Assembly (NCBI RefSeq): GCF_009828585.1
Contig: NZ_WSRZ01000017.1
Location: forward strand, 52,937-116,936
Direction of reading: 5' to 3'
Length of the DNA stretch: 64,000 bases
From: Shewanella litoralis
Lineage (GTDB): Bacteria; Pseudomonadota; Gammaproteobacteria; Enterobacterales; Shewanellaceae
A model generated the notes under the pieces. The model was not told the DNA's origin. It made no database searches and worked only from the letters and a program-made list of their open reading frames with translations. This document shows, one piece after another, positions 18,210-28,954 of this stretch. Each line of letters begins with the position of its first letter. Positions within the stretch are counted from its first letter, which is position 1. The translations under genes were made by a program, and so were the position numbers.

Positions 18210-20246
18210 TTAAAGCTTAAATCGTTCCACTGAGGTCGTTAAAGAATGAGCCAGTTGATTTAGCTGCTCACTACGTTGCGCCATGGTGGTCGACTCTTCG
18301 GCATTTTGCGTGGCGGCCTTTGCGGTTTCTGTCATGGTTTGTTCTATTTGTTGGCTGTAACTCACTTGCTGATCTGCGGCCTGGGTAATACTTTGACTCA
18401 TGCCATTAATAATTCCTAATGCTGCTTCTATTTGTACAATCGCATCATGTAAAGACAGACTTTGCGCGACGCATTCATTGGCCTGATTTTGGCCCTGAGA
18501 TATCGCATTGACCGCGTTAGTGGTTTCTTGTTGCAGCGCGCTAATCATGTTTTGAATTTCAGCGGTTGATAACTGAGTACGTGAAGCAAGAGATCGCACC
18601 TCATCGGCCACAACGGCAAATCCGCGACCGTGTTCGCCCGCTCTAGCCGCTTCAATGGCTGCATTTAATGCAAGTAGATTGGTTTGGTCGGCAATTGCAC
18701 TGATGGTGGTCAAAATGCCGCCAATATTATCGCTGTGCTGACTGAGCTTAGTCATAATACTCACCGAGTCACCCAACCCCTTTGACAAAGCATCAATCCG
18801 ATTACGGTTATCATTGGCGATGATTTTGACCTGAGCACCCTGGGCTGAGGCTAATTTAACGTGTTGCTCGGATTCTAATGCTTGTTCATTGACGGTCATT
18901 GAGCTGTGATGTATCTGTTCTGCCAGTTGTTTCGCTTGCTCAATTTGACTAATTTGCCCTAATGCTGATGTCGATATTTTTTGACTTTGATCTTGCGATC
19001 GAATTGCCGCGTCATCCAGTAAGTGGGCGTCGTGGTTGATGTCTTGTAATAAATCAGTAAGATCATCTGTTAATTTATTGATGTTATCCATGAGTTCCCC
19101 AAACTCATCGTCATTGCGTTTTGTTAAGCGCCGCGATAAATCGCCACTGGCAATGCGTGACAATGCACGATTACTGGCCTTTAACGGCCCTAACATAGCG
19201 TTAGATGTGAAGTAATAAATAAAGCCTGCCATCAATACAAACACAACGGCCATTAATATGGCTAACGTTTTAGCGATAGTCACCTCATCGATAGCGAGCA
19301 TTTGCATATCGTTAAAGCCCTGGTTGGCTAATTGCACCAGCTGATCTAATTGTTGGTTTGTTGATTCAAATAGTTGATTTGATAGTGTATAACTTGATTC
19401 AGCTTGCTGAAATTGCTTTACCACTTTCATTTGTGCGTTATACAAGTCACCTGGATTATCAACTAACACCAAGATCTTTTCTAAATTGGCATCAAAGTCG
19501 GCTAACAATTGTGCCACTGGGAGTGAAGATGCTTGTTGTTTCAGGTAGTTTGTATTGGTGGTGATATTACCAAGCAACATTGCCACATCTTGCTTATGGA
19601 CTTCAACGGCATCTGCCGTGGTTAAGCGACCCAGTTCGGTGACTGTGTTGCCCAGGGTAAATAACATGTCATCAATGCGAACACCTGAGCCAATAACGGC
19701 TTCTAGTAATTGCGCTTCTGAGGCGGGGGCTTCAACAATTTCTAGATCGATCATGTTGTTACTGGCATCAATTTTAAGATTATCAAATTGATTTTTGAGT
19801 GTACTGAAATCATTTTTACTTTGTTCGATGGCCAGCTTGGCACTAAACATGGTTTGCGACGCTTCGGCATATTGCAGGTAAACGTTTTTAGCCTGGTTGA
19901 GTGCTTGATTCATTTGAGGATGATTGGCCACTTTGGCAGATAAATCCGCTAAAGCACTCGAAAAATCTTGCTGCAACGCAGTAAATTGCTTAAAACTGAT
20001 CGTAATATTGTTGTTGTCACTTTGCGAGTAGGCCAAGCTTTCTGTTTTGGCCATTTTCAGTAGGGTAATTTGTAAGGCATTTGATTGGTTTTGAACGGGT
20101 ACCGCTAACACTTCAATGTTGTTGTTTGCTGTTTGAATTTGGTTGAGCGAACGGTAAAAGAAACTGCTTCCTGCAAGCAATAATATGCCAATAGAAGCAA
20201 ACCCCAGTGCCACTTTTTGTTTAATTGTTAATGTTAGCATCGTCAT
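18210..20246 (-). CDS. Methyl-accepting chemotaxis protein with HAMP domain
   Basis: This is a classical transmembrane chemoreceptor of 678 residues. TM1 lies at about residues 10-30 ([20 protein letters not shown]), followed by a long, mostly helical periplasmic sensor (about 30-325). TM2 is near 329-349 ([19 protein letters not shown]), then a HAMP linker ([21 protein letters not shown]) and a signalling domain with the tip [20 protein letters not shown]. The ligand cannot be read from the sequence. The ATG at 20246 has an AGAGA stretch 6 bp upstream; ATG 20240 is an alternative. The gene is convergent with the Aer-like gene across the heptamer array. Confidence 0.93.
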   Translation of the reverse strand: MTMLTLTIKQKVALGFASIGILLLAGSSFFYRSLNQIQTANNNIEVLAVPVQNQSNALQITLLKMAKTESLAYSQSDNNNITISFKQFTALQQDFSSALADLSAKVANHPQMNQALNQAKNVYLQYAEASQTMFSAKLAIEQSKNDFSTLKNQFDNLKIDASNNMIDLEIVEAPASEAQLLEAVIGSGVRIDDMLFTLGNTVTELGRLTTADAVEVHKQDVAMLLGNITTNTNYLKQQASSLPVAQLLADFDANLEKILVLVDNPGDLYNAQMKVVKQFQQAESSYTLSNQLFESTNQQLDQLVQLANQGFNDMQMLAIDEVTIAKTLAILMAVVFVLMAGFIYYFTSNAMLGPLKASNRALSRIASGDLSRRLTKRNDDEFGELMDNINKLTDDLTDLLQDINHDAHLLDDAAIRSQDQSQKISTSALGQISQIEQAKQLAEQIHHSSMTVNEQALESEQHVKLASAQGAQVKIIANDNRNRIDALSKGLGDSVSIMTKLSQHSDNIGGILTTISAIADQTNLLALNAAIEAARAGEHGRGFAVVADEVRSLASRTQLSTAEIQNMISALQQETTNAVNAISQGQNQANECVAQSLSLHDAIVQIEAALGIINGMSQSITQAADQQVSYSQQIEQTMTETAKAATQNAEESTTMAQRSEQLNQLAHSLTTSVERFKL

Positions 20247-20476
20247 GAGTGTCTCTTGTTGTTTTAGTGCTGTGCTGACAGCTATTTTCTTGAAGGCTTT
20301 ATAATTGTTTTTGTTAATTAAATGTAAATGTAGTTTCGGGGTAATGCAATCGTGTTACGGTATTTATTGCCCGGCTTTAATAGCGAGCCGTTTAAGTGAG
20401 TGATATGGCAAGCGATGATAAAAAAGAGAAGGCAGAGAAACACTCCTGGCATATTTGAGATTAATACGAGGTTAAT

Positions 20477-21166
20477 GTGAGTTCACACAGTGTTTTACTA
20501 AAGCAGCAAGCTGACGAGATAGCAATTTCACCATCAAAAATTGTCTGTATTGGGCGTAATTATGTAGATCATATTCATGAACTGGGCAATGACGTGCCAG
20601 ATGAAATGGTGGTGTTTTTAAAGCCGAGTTCTGCTATTACTGACACTTTACATAGTGAGGTGGGTGAAACGCTGCATTATGAAGCCGAGCTGTGTTTTAT
20701 GGTTAAGTATGGTCGATTTAGCGCGGTAGGCGTTGGGCTTGATATGACCAAGCGTGAGTTGCAGGGCAAACTCAAAAAGCAGGGCTTACCGTGGGAGCGC
20801 AGTAAAGCGTTTGACGGCTCAGCGTTGTTTAGCGAGTTTATTCCAATGACGTCGGCGCAACAAGATTGGTGTTTTCAATTGACCATTGATAACGTAATGA
20901 CTCAACTTGGGCATCAGCAATTAATGACCTATCAACCCAACGCCATGTTTGCTGCCATCACTGAGTTTATGAGCTTAAATGACGGTGATATTGTGATGAC
21001 TGGTACCCCAAAAGGGGTTGGCGCTGTTTCTGCTAATACTTCGTTTGAAATCAGCCTGTGGCCAAATGTACCCTTTGAAATATTTGAAACGGCACTGTCT
21101 GGTGAAAAATCAATGACCCAGCTTTGTGGCCCAGCGATGTTAGTTAAACAGTGGCAAGCAGTTTGA
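20477..21166 (+). CDS. Fumarylacetoacetate hydrolase-family protein
   Basis: The protein has the FAH fold used by hydrolases and isomerases or decarboxylases acting on 2-keto acids: KIVCIGRNYVDHIHELGN, the metal-binding glutamates in HYEAELCFMV, and the end motif GDIVMTGTPKGVGAV. At 229 residues it is a single-domain member similar to E. coli YcgM. The substrate is not certain; acylpyruvate or oxaloacetate-type keto acids are possible. The start is GTG 20477 with GAGG at 20468-20471. It is a lone gene followed by a strong terminator. Confidence 0.88.
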   Translation: MSSHSVLLKQQADEIAISPSKIVCIGRNYVDHIHELGNDVPDEMVVFLKPSSAITDTLHSEVGETLHYEAELCFMVKYGRFSAVGVGLDMTKRELQGKLKKQGLPWERSKAFDGSALFSEFIPMTSAQQDWCFQLTIDNVMTQLGHQQLMTYQPNAMFAAITEFMSLNDGDIVMTGTPKGVGAVSANTSFEISLWPNVPFEIFETALSGEKSMTQLCGPAMLVKQWQAV

Positions 21167-21185
21167 GTGAAGGAGTGTTAAAAGC

Positions 21186-21218
21186 AAAAAGACCCACTTA
21201 GCTAAGAGGGTCTTTTTA
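21186..21218. terminator. Bidirectional terminator between FAH-family gene and pfa cluster
   Basis: The stem AAAAAGACCC / GGGTCTTTTT has a short inner CTTAGCTAAG palindrome and runs of A and T on each side. It serves the + strand gene ending at 21166 and the - strand pfa operon ending at 21242. Confidence 0.9.
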
Positions 21219-21241
21219 TTCATAATCCAAATCAGTTTGGG

Positions 21242-21502
21242 TTATTTCATTAACGCGACGGCTTCCATATCGAGCTCAATATCAGTACAGCCTTTAGCGC
21301 AATAAATACCAGGCGCTTTCGCATTTGGCTTGGCATTTTTATTGTTGGGCGGCAATTGCAATGTCAGTGGTTTATTGCAGTCGGTACATGTGGCGCTGTT
21401 GCCTTTTAGCATGCGTTTAATCAGGTTTTTCTGCTGGTTAAATGACGCCAATGTTGGGCCATTTACCGCTGAAAAATCGAGTTTTTGTGTGTCGCTCATC
21501 AT
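21242..21502 (-). CDS. Small four-cysteine protein downstream of pfaD
   Basis: The 86-residue protein has no signal peptide and carries two cysteine pairs, CTDC (about residue 39) and CAKGC (about 70), which could bind one zinc. I do not recognise a named family. It lies 14 bp after pfaD on the same strand and before a terminator, so it is the last gene of the pfa transcript. Any part in fatty acid synthesis is unknown; position alone suggests a link. Confidence 0.75.
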   Translation of the reverse strand: MMSDTQKLDFSAVNGPTLASFNQQKNLIKRMLKGNSATCTDCNKPLTLQLPPNNKNAKPNAKAPGIYCAKGCTDIELDMEAVALMK

Positions 21503-21516
21503 TGTTCCTATGCTGG

Positions 21517-23145
21517 CTATTTAACTTGATCTGCCGGGCGCCAACGTTGTAATGCAACGGGTAGGCTAACACCCTGTGCCGTTAATAGATTCACTCGGGC
21601 CAAATAAGCGGCACCGTGCATTAAATGTTTGGCCAAGTCTACTGCATGGCGCTGGGTGTAGTCATCTAAATAACTGCCTTTTGCCCAGGCGTTAAATGCG
21701 CCAAGTGCAGGGCCTGCCCAGATTTGATAATCCATTTCTCGGCCACTTTCACCAGTATTTGACCAACGGCTTGATAAGCCAAGGTACCAGCGGAAAATTA
21801 ACGCCATTTTACGTTTAGGGTTATCTTTAGCTCGCTCTATTTGTTTTGGGTCGCGCTCATTAAAATGCGCCACTGTGCCGGCCCAAATGTCATCTAGGCT
21901 TGAGCGAAACACTTGTTTTTCAAGCTTTTCACGCTCATCAGCCGGAATGGCTTCTATTGAATCATAACGAGTATAAATTTCGTATAACTTGTTAGCGCGC
22001 ATCGGGAAAAGGGTGCCGCGCTTAACCACTTGCAACTTAACGCCCATTTCGAACATATCAGCTGCTGGTGCCATGGTGACATCGGCCATTTCTGTGGTGG
22101 CTAATAATTTACGAGTATGTTCACTGGCGCCAGCTTCTACGCAAGCCTGGTTAATTGACCCGGTGACAATAAACGCCGCGCCCATATTGAAGGTCGCAAG
22201 AGCGGCATCGGGCGTACCCACGCCACCGCCCGCGCCGACGCGAATAGGGGTTTTGTAGTTGTATTGTGCCTGGACTTCATCTTTTAGCGCCAAAATCGTT
22301 GGCAACAAGGTCACTAATGGACGGTTGTCTGTGTGCCCGCCAGAATCGGCTTCGGCGGTTATGTCATCAGCCATCGGAACTAATTGGGCTAATTCCATTT
22401 GCTCGGAGTTGATCAAGCCATCATCAAGCAGTTGTTGCAGCATTTTTACCGGTGCGGGCTGCATAAATTTAATCGCCACTTCGGTGCGGCTAATTTTTGC
22501 GATGACTTTGTTGTCTATTTGAATTTCACCATGTGCATCACGGCTTAACCCTGCTGCGCGGTAATAGACAATTTGCGGCGTTAAGCCCAAAAAGGCCGAG
22601 GCTTCAACGGTGCGCACTTTGTGTTTTAAAAATAGCTCTACGCTACCACGCTCAAGTGCTGGCTCACTTGGGCTATGGATTAAGTTAAAAGCATAAGGCC
22701 CATTTGGCAGGGCGCTTTGAATGCGCTTAATAGCTTGCTCAACGCGTGACGGAATGAGTCCCGCTGCGCCAAATGAACATAAAATACCTGCCTGGCCTAA
22801 TGCGATAACCAGTTCTTCAGACGCAATACCGTTGGCCATTGCGCCAGCGTAATAAGCGTATTTAACCCCATGTACGCGGCGAAAGTTACTGTCACCTAAA
22901 CTTTGGGTGCCAAGGGCTGGGGCAAAAGCGCTGACAGGTAGTTCATTGGCAGCCGTAATTACATCGGTTACCACTTGTGCTTGTTGCGCGACGCCAAGGC
23001 CTTGTTGGTTATCATTAACCACATAACAGGCTTGCGATAAGTCTTTAAGCTTTTTGTTCATTCCTGCAGGGTCAAAACTGACGTGCTGCTGGCTGACTTG
23101 CCAAGGCCATGGAGAAAGCTTTTCGTTTTTTAATTGGGTTGTCAT
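21517..23145 (-). CDS. pfaD: PfaD, FMN-dependent enoyl reductase of PUFA synthase
   Basis: PfaD supplies the trans-acting enoyl reductase for the polyunsaturated fatty acid synthase. The protein (542 residues) is a TIM barrel of the nitronate monooxygenase/2-nitropropane dioxygenase type: GVKYAYYAGAMANGIASEEL and the FMN-phosphate site VGAGGGVGTPDAALATF followed by GAAFIVTGSINQA. I start at ATG 23145 (MTTQLKNEK), with AAGGA about 9 bp upstream and 19 bp after pfaC; a longer frame to 23178 overlaps pfaC and lacks support. It is fourth in the pfaABCD order. Confidence 0.95.
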   Translation of the reverse strand: MTTQLKNEKLSPWPWQVSQQHVSFDPAGMNKKLKDLSQACYVVNDNQQGLGVAQQAQVVTDVITAANELPVSAFAPALGTQSLGDSNFRRVHGVKYAYYAGAMANGIASEELVIALGQAGILCSFGAAGLIPSRVEQAIKRIQSALPNGPYAFNLIHSPSEPALERGSVELFLKHKVRTVEASAFLGLTPQIVYYRAAGLSRDAHGEIQIDNKVIAKISRTEVAIKFMQPAPVKMLQQLLDDGLINSEQMELAQLVPMADDITAEADSGGHTDNRPLVTLLPTILALKDEVQAQYNYKTPIRVGAGGGVGTPDAALATFNMGAAFIVTGSINQACVEAGASEHTRKLLATTEMADVTMAPAADMFEMGVKLQVVKRGTLFPMRANKLYEIYTRYDSIEAIPADEREKLEKQVFRSSLDDIWAGTVAHFNERDPKQIERAKDNPKRKMALIFRWYLGLSSRWSNTGESGREMDYQIWAGPALGAFNAWAKGSYLDDYTQRHAVDLAKHLMHGAAYLARVNLLTAQGVSLPVALQRWRPADQVK

Positions 23146-23164
23146 TATATTTTTCCTTGAAAAG

Positions 23165-26100
23165 CTAGGCTTCTTCAATACAAATAGCGATGTCTTTTAC
23201 TTCGTAAATGCGTAAACCATCTTTACTTAAATTGGCATCACCCACGATGATGCGTTTACCGTTTTCGTCTTTCACTGCACTGATGTGCACATCTAAAGAC
23301 ATTTGTTTATTGAGCGGATTAATTTGGCCGCGGTATTTCCATTTTATATCCGACAAAATCTGGCCGAACTTAGGATTGGTAAAGCCAGCGCCTAAATCGT
23401 TAGTAATCGCGTAAGTTTGCATTAACTCGATGATAGCTTCAACGCCTAATGAACCTGGCATTACCGGATCTTGATGGAAATGGAATTGGAAGAACCAATC
23501 ACTTGGGTCAATGGTGCGTGATGCTGCTAAATAGCCCTGCTTATACTTGCCACCGTTATTGACGATCTCTGCCGTATCGATAAAGTTAAGCTGACCACCG
23601 GCTAAGCGGTAATGTGGCTGATGTGCAGGCGCATTAAACACTCGTGACTGCTTATCGAGCAAGTTGATAATGCTGTCGGCTGCGACATTATTGTCGACAT
23701 GCCAGGGTTGGGTAATTTTACCGTTATCAATGCCAAGCTGGTTTTTAAGCGCATCACCTTTAAAGTAGCCAAACACTGCGCCGCCGGTATAAAACGGTTC
23801 GCCATCGACACTTAAATCAAAGGTAAAGTTCTGAATAATATTGCTGCCTGCAATCACGGTCGACAATAAACGCGAATCGTTAACGATGGTTTTGCCGCGT
23901 AAATCGACATGACGCAATAAGGTGCCGTGACCGTCGAGGTTACGGAAAAACAATTCTTGCCCCGGAAAGCCTAACGTTGTGCCCATATAGCCAGAAATAA
24001 AGCCATTGGGTTGCAATGATATTTCCATTAACACCGAATATGGCATTACCGCCTGATGGCTGTTTTTGGCAAAATACCATGCATCTGTTGGTACTTCATA
24101 TTCAGCAATACACGATGACGGTTTTTTCAGTTCGCCACGCTTACCGTTAATGTCGATAACGCGGGTGGTTAATTGCAAATCACCGCAAGGTGTACGCGGC
24201 GGGATCAGCCCTTTATAGATGTTAAAGTCTGGCCCAAAGCATTTTTCGATATCACCAGTAGCAAATTCAAACATATGATACGGCGTAAAAGGCACAGTAT
24301 CGGGCACGCGGTTAGCGTATTTAGAATCAGCGCTGACTTGCGGTGCTGCAACGTGTTTAAGCGGGATAACGCCTTTATTGGTTGCTGCATTAGTGTCGGC
24401 TATTTTCGCCATTAACGGGGCGACATCTTTCTGGCTGGCTGAGTTGTTTAAGCCAGTTGGTGTTTGATTTGTTGTGTCCACCGTTGATTTTGTACTTGTA
24501 TTAGCCGTTGAGTCGCCAAGGTAACGGGTGCATTGCGCTTCTTCTTTGATCATCACCCCGAGGTTTTGGAAATCGACAACTACTTTGCCATTAAGCAAAA
24601 TATCAATATTGGCTTTAGCATATGGACGTGGCGAAATACCGATTTCGGTGACTTCCATACGGTAAGTTAACTCGCCGTGTTGCGGTAACACCTGGCCGCG
24701 ACAACGCACTTTTTGAGAGGCATTTTCCAGCGGTTGAAAACGGCCGTTTTCAACTAACGTATGCATACCAATATGCAACATAAAGAATTGCAGTAATTGG
24801 CCACAGCCTTCAGCCATTAATGAGCCGGCCATCACCTGGTCGCCTTTAAAATGACACGGGAAATACCAATGGTCTGGCGCTAATTGTTTGTGGCCTTCAA
24901 CTAACCCTAGGCCCCATGTGCCGCCGCCCACTTGTAAGTTGCTTACGCGCTCAATCATTAAGAACTTTTCAGACGCAAAACACAGCGATTTTTGCATGCC
25001 AGTTTGCAGCTGGTGGCCAACGTGTTCGCCGCCAAAGCAGCTGCCAATATCGCCGGTTAATAAATGGTGGATTTGGCCATAATCAAAGGCTGATTGTGCG
25101 CAGTGTAGTAACGGTGCAAATGTCGGTTTATTTGGGTTGTTAAGCACTTGCTGACGCAGTTTAATTTCATCTTCGGTTTGGATAACGCCTTTACCATCAG
25201 ACAATTCTTTATCGGTAAAGAAGCCGGCACATCCGCCGTCCATTTTCAAAATCATCTTGTCGCCAACGAAACATTCGTACGAGAAGAAAAACAATAAGGT
25301 GTCGCCATTGCGGGCAAAGTTATTGATTTTAATGTCATAACGTAGGGTGTCGCCGCCACGCGGTAAATCACCAAGGAAGGTTAGGGTGCAATCGAGTAGG
25401 CGATAAACGCGCTCGCCTTTGTTTTCAAAATCGATGCCTAAGTAGCTAATTAACATTAAATCGCACTGGCCTGACTCAACCGCGACTGCCCAGGGAATTT
25501 GCCCGTCAACCAGATACGGCGCATCAACTGGGATGTCGTACTCTGTGGTCATTGAGCAAGGTTTGTATTGATTCATGCTGGCATCAAGTTTGGTTACGCG
25601 AGATACCAATAAGTAGTCGGTAGTGGGTAAGCGCACACGGCGTGAATAGCTGTCGATGATGGCATAATCTGGGCCAAATACTTTGCCGATATCACCTTCG
25701 GCATATTCCACTAAATCGGCGTAGTTCCAAATGCACGGTTTATCTGCCGGAATGGGGGCTGTGTAGGCCGGAACCTGCGCATGATTAGGTTTACGCTCTG
25801 CAAGTACCGGTTGAGCTTCAACGTAATGCTGAGTTTGCGCATTGGTTGTTATCGTTGGTGCTATTGTTTGCGCTGTTGCGGCAGACGTCATCGAAGCCAG
25901 TTGTGATTTTAACAAGCTGTCGGCAACTTTTAACCCTGCCTCACGACTGGCTAAAAACGCTAAGTGGGCTTGTTGTGCTAGCCATTGATTTTGCTGAAAA
26001 GCGGTTAAGTGTGAAGGTGGTATTGCCGAGCTAATCCCTTGAGTTGGATTAGTGTGATGTGCTGTTTGCGGCTGTGTATCTGGAATCTGTGCTGAATGGC

Positions 26101-28954
26101 TTGCAGGCATAGTGGGCTCGTTTATATTCATTTTTGTTGGGGCTTGTTCCACTGAAACGGGTTTAATCGATGCGCATTGGCTAACAATGTTATCGATAGC
26201 AGCAACTGGGCTGTCGACGATATGTTGATAAATATCGCGGCCACCTAAACTGACTTGTTTAATTAAACTCAACTTGGCACTTTTGGTTAGCTGTTCTGTA
26301 AGTGGCTGACTTAAGCGACTTGCAAGCGCCTGCTGCTGAAGTTGATTGAGCGATAAACCAATGCGTGAGTATTGGTTTTCACTGGCGCTTATCACCTGTG
26401 CATTAACGTCCGCTTGTTGCAATTGCTGACTTTGGATCAGTGCATTAAGCAAGCTTGCCATGCCAGAGGCGGCAAAGGTATGGCCTAACACATGCTGGGC
26501 ACTTGTAATGCTATTTGGCTTAGCCATTTGAGTTAACTGACTCGTTAACTGCAGGCCAAAATCGGACGGTTGGCAAAGCGGGGCAATATTGAGTTCGTTA
26601 ATATCGCAGGTTTGCTCGAGTTTGAGCTGCTCTTGCTTGGCAAACTGCACGGTATCAATGCTAGCAAAGCTATCGGTTGGATGATCTTGCTGTAATACAA
26701 TAGCTCCAGCACCTTCACCTAAGTGGATTGTGCTTGTCTGCATTCCTGCTGCTTGCAGATGTGCATTGTTGAGTAAGCAGTTTTCAATACTGCCAGATAA
26801 ATCAACCGCAGCAATAATCACCGCATCGAGCGGTTCTTGTAACGAGCCCATGGCAAATAAGTTTTGCGCCACATCAATGCAGCGATTAACCGATTGTTCA
26901 GCAGCCGAAATCGTAAAGGCGGGGCCGTTGAAGTCCCATAGCGATGAAATCCGCGACGCCATAATATTGCCAATAAAACTGGTGTACTGGTTTAATTTGG
27001 CGGCATCGAGCACGCTGTCCATAGCGATGGCTTCAAGGGCCTGGTATTCATCGTCACTGAGCTTAACACCTTGAGCGGCCAGGCTTTGCGCAAGCTGGCT
27101 GTGCAAGTTTACTCGGCCACGGAATTGATGTAATTCTAGCTCGGTTTCCATGGCCACTAATACGGCCACTTTGCTGCCGGGTTTAAGGTTGGCATTCACA
27201 ATGGCTTCGTCGGCGACTTTGATCAGTAACAACTGCTGCGATATTAATCGGTCGTCTTCATTCGGCGGCACTTTAAAGCGTAAAAAGTCAAAGTCGAACT
27301 GATCAATGTAAGCGCCATGAGGCGCCTGCTCAATACCGTATTTGGCCAACAATTCTGGATGTTTGTTAATGCCTTTCCAGCGCAGAGTGGGCAATGGGGT
27401 AAATAGATTCTGTTTGGCGCGAATACGTTCTGCCAGTTGGTTGATGCTACTGCATTGACCAAAATGGGCTGCCATCCCAGTAATGTGCATCGGTTTTTCG
27501 CTGGCGTTGATCACCTGAGTCGGTTGTTGCGATGTTGCCGTTGTTTCGGAGTACGACTCTAATAACAGGTGAGCATTACACCCACCAAAACCAAAGACTG
27601 ACACGCCAGCATGACGGGCGTTATTGCCGGCTTTAACTGGCCAAGGTAGCACTTCATTGGGCAAGGTCGCCTGACCAAATAAGCCATTAGGAGAGGCGAT
27701 AGGTGCGCTGATATTAATACTCGGTGGTAACACACCTTCACGCATGGCAAAAATCATTTTCATGATGCCTGGCATGCCTGCTGCGGTGAGTAAGTGGCCC
27801 AAATTAGATTTAGCTGAGCCAATCAGTGGCGTGGCACTGCCATTGAGTTTGTCTTCAAAAAAGCGCTCCATTGAGGTTAACTCAACTTTGTCGCCTAATG
27901 GCGTCCCCGTGGCATGGCATTCAATCACTTCAATGCTGGCAGGGGTAATGCTTGAGTCTAATGAGGCGGCTTCACGATATGCTCGTTCGAATGCTTGCAC
28001 TTGGCCTTTACTGTTTGGGCTAAGCACAAACTGGCCTTTACCGTCGTTTGATAAACCAATGCCGCTGACGAGGGCATAAATATGGTCGCCATCACGCTGG
28101 GCATCTTCAAGACGTTTTAGCACTAAGACGCCAGCACCTTCACCGGCAAACAAGCCTTTGCTGTTGCTGTCAAACGGCGCTGAAATGCCGTGGTCTGGAT
28201 AGGCATGAAAAATCGAAAAGCCCATGTTGATAAAAAAGGGGTCAGCGCCCGATACCGCGCCAGCCAGCATCATGTCGGCTTTGCCTGTATGCAAATAATC
28301 ACAGGCAAGCTTTAATGCATAAACAGAGCTAGCACAGGCAGCATCTAGGCTTAATTGCGCGCCGCCCAGCCCTAAGGCATCTGCTACTAGCTTTGAGGCA
28401 TTGTGAGCCACCGCGCCATTGCGCCAATTATGTTGCTCGGTTTGTGCGGTTAAACCAAAATCTTGCAATACAAAATTAGGTTGTTGTAATTTGGTTTGTA
28501 AGGCTTTTTCGACCACGCTGTGATACAGCGGTACAAATAACTGGTTTGACTTAGCTGTGGGGAACGACAGGGCGCCCATCACAATACCGGTACGCTGTAA
28601 GCTAGGATGATTAAGATCGCTAATCCCTGCATCGACTAACGCATTACGTGCCGTATCTGTGGCCCATAAAAAGCTGTCGTCTAGGCCGTCAAACGCGTTG
28701 CTATCAATATGATAACCATCAGAATTAAAACTGAAATCCTGAATGTAACCGCCTTTGTCGCAATAAAAACGGTCTGACTGACCCTGCACACCGATGTAAT
28801 CGCTAGGCGATGCATTGAGTTTTTGCGCATTTATTTGGCTACGCGAATCTTTTTTGTTGATGAGGTTTTGCCAAAATTTTGCCGGAGTGTCGGCATCGGG
28901 ATATTGATTGGCTAAGCCTACAATGGCTATCTTGGGAGCAGCTTGAGAACTCAA
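23165..28954 (-). CDS. pfaC: PfaC, PUFA synthase subunit (KS, chain-length factor, two FabA-type dehydratases)
   Basis: PfaC (1929 residues) has, in order: an active ketosynthase at about 1-460 with catalytic C207 in DAACASSV and histidines in ECHATGTPLGD and KSNLGHLLTAAG; a ketosynthase-like chain-length factor at about 480-900 without that Cys motif; a Pro/Gln-rich linker; and two FabA-like hot-dog dehydratase domains, with HFKGDQVMAGSL in the first and HFHQDPVMPGSLG in the second. The dehydratase-isomerase domains put the cis double bonds in the chain. The start is TTG 28954, overlapping the pfaB stop in TTGA, with GGAGAG just upstream, so translation is coupled. Confidence 0.95.
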   Translation of the reverse strand: MSSQAAPKIAIVGLANQYPDADTPAKFWQNLINKKDSRSQINAQKLNASPSDYIGVQGQSDRFYCDKGGYIQDFSFNSDGYHIDSNAFDGLDDSFLWATDTARNALVDAGISDLNHPSLQRTGIVMGALSFPTAKSNQLFVPLYHSVVEKALQTKLQQPNFVLQDFGLTAQTEQHNWRNGAVAHNASKLVADALGLGGAQLSLDAACASSVYALKLACDYLHTGKADMMLAGAVSGADPFFINMGFSIFHAYPDHGISAPFDSNSKGLFAGEGAGVLVLKRLEDAQRDGDHIYALVSGIGLSNDGKGQFVLSPNSKGQVQAFERAYREAASLDSSITPASIEVIECHATGTPLGDKVELTSMERFFEDKLNGSATPLIGSAKSNLGHLLTAAGMPGIMKMIFAMREGVLPPSINISAPIASPNGLFGQATLPNEVLPWPVKAGNNARHAGVSVFGFGGCNAHLLLESYSETTATSQQPTQVINASEKPMHITGMAAHFGQCSSINQLAERIRAKQNLFTPLPTLRWKGINKHPELLAKYGIEQAPHGAYIDQFDFDFLRFKVPPNEDDRLISQQLLLIKVADEAIVNANLKPGSKVAVLVAMETELELHQFRGRVNLHSQLAQSLAAQGVKLSDDEYQALEAIAMDSVLDAAKLNQYTSFIGNIMASRISSLWDFNGPAFTISAAEQSVNRCIDVAQNLFAMGSLQEPLDAVIIAAVDLSGSIENCLLNNAHLQAAGMQTSTIHLGEGAGAIVLQQDHPTDSFASIDTVQFAKQEQLKLEQTCDINELNIAPLCQPSDFGLQLTSQLTQMAKPNSITSAQHVLGHTFAASGMASLLNALIQSQQLQQADVNAQVISASENQYSRIGLSLNQLQQQALASRLSQPLTEQLTKSAKLSLIKQVSLGGRDIYQHIVDSPVAAIDNIVSQCASIKPVSVEQAPTKMNINEPTMPASHSAQIPDTQPQTAHHTNPTQGISSAIPPSHLTAFQQNQWLAQQAHLAFLASREAGLKVADSLLKSQLASMTSAATAQTIAPTITTNAQTQHYVEAQPVLAERKPNHAQVPAYTAPIPADKPCIWNYADLVEYAEGDIGKVFGPDYAIIDSYSRRVRLPTTDYLLVSRVTKLDASMNQYKPCSMTTEYDIPVDAPYLVDGQIPWAVAVESGQCDLMLISYLGIDFENKGERVYRLLDCTLTFLGDLPRGGDTLRYDIKINNFARNGDTLLFFFSYECFVGDKMILKMDGGCAGFFTDKELSDGKGVIQTEDEIKLRQQVLNNPNKPTFAPLLHCAQSAFDYGQIHHLLTGDIGSCFGGEHVGHQLQTGMQKSLCFASEKFLMIERVSNLQVGGGTWGLGLVEGHKQLAPDHWYFPCHFKGDQVMAGSLMAEGCGQLLQFFMLHIGMHTLVENGRFQPLENASQKVRCRGQVLPQHGELTYRMEVTEIGISPRPYAKANIDILLNGKVVVDFQNLGVMIKEEAQCTRYLGDSTANTSTKSTVDTTNQTPTGLNNSASQKDVAPLMAKIADTNAATNKGVIPLKHVAAPQVSADSKYANRVPDTVPFTPYHMFEFATGDIEKCFGPDFNIYKGLIPPRTPCGDLQLTTRVIDINGKRGELKKPSSCIAEYEVPTDAWYFAKNSHQAVMPYSVLMEISLQPNGFISGYMGTTLGFPGQELFFRNLDGHGTLLRHVDLRGKTIVNDSRLLSTVIAGSNIIQNFTFDLSVDGEPFYTGGAVFGYFKGDALKNQLGIDNGKITQPWHVDNNVAADSIINLLDKQSRVFNAPAHQPHYRLAGGQLNFIDTAEIVNNGGKYKQGYLAASRTIDPSDWFFQFHFHQDPVMPGSLGVEAIIELMQTYAITNDLGAGFTNPKFGQILSDIKWKYRGQINPLNKQMSLDVHISAVKDENGKRIIVGDANLSKDGLRIYEVKDIAICIEEA

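Noticed and set aside
17973-18233. An 86-codon + strand frame with repeated YRLPSTV peptides
   Set aside because: It is only the translation of the heptanucleotide array, with no ribosome site and no protein character.
23146-23178. Longer N terminus of PfaD
   Set aside because: It would overlap pfaC and has no ribosome site, while ATG 23145 has AAGGA at good distance.
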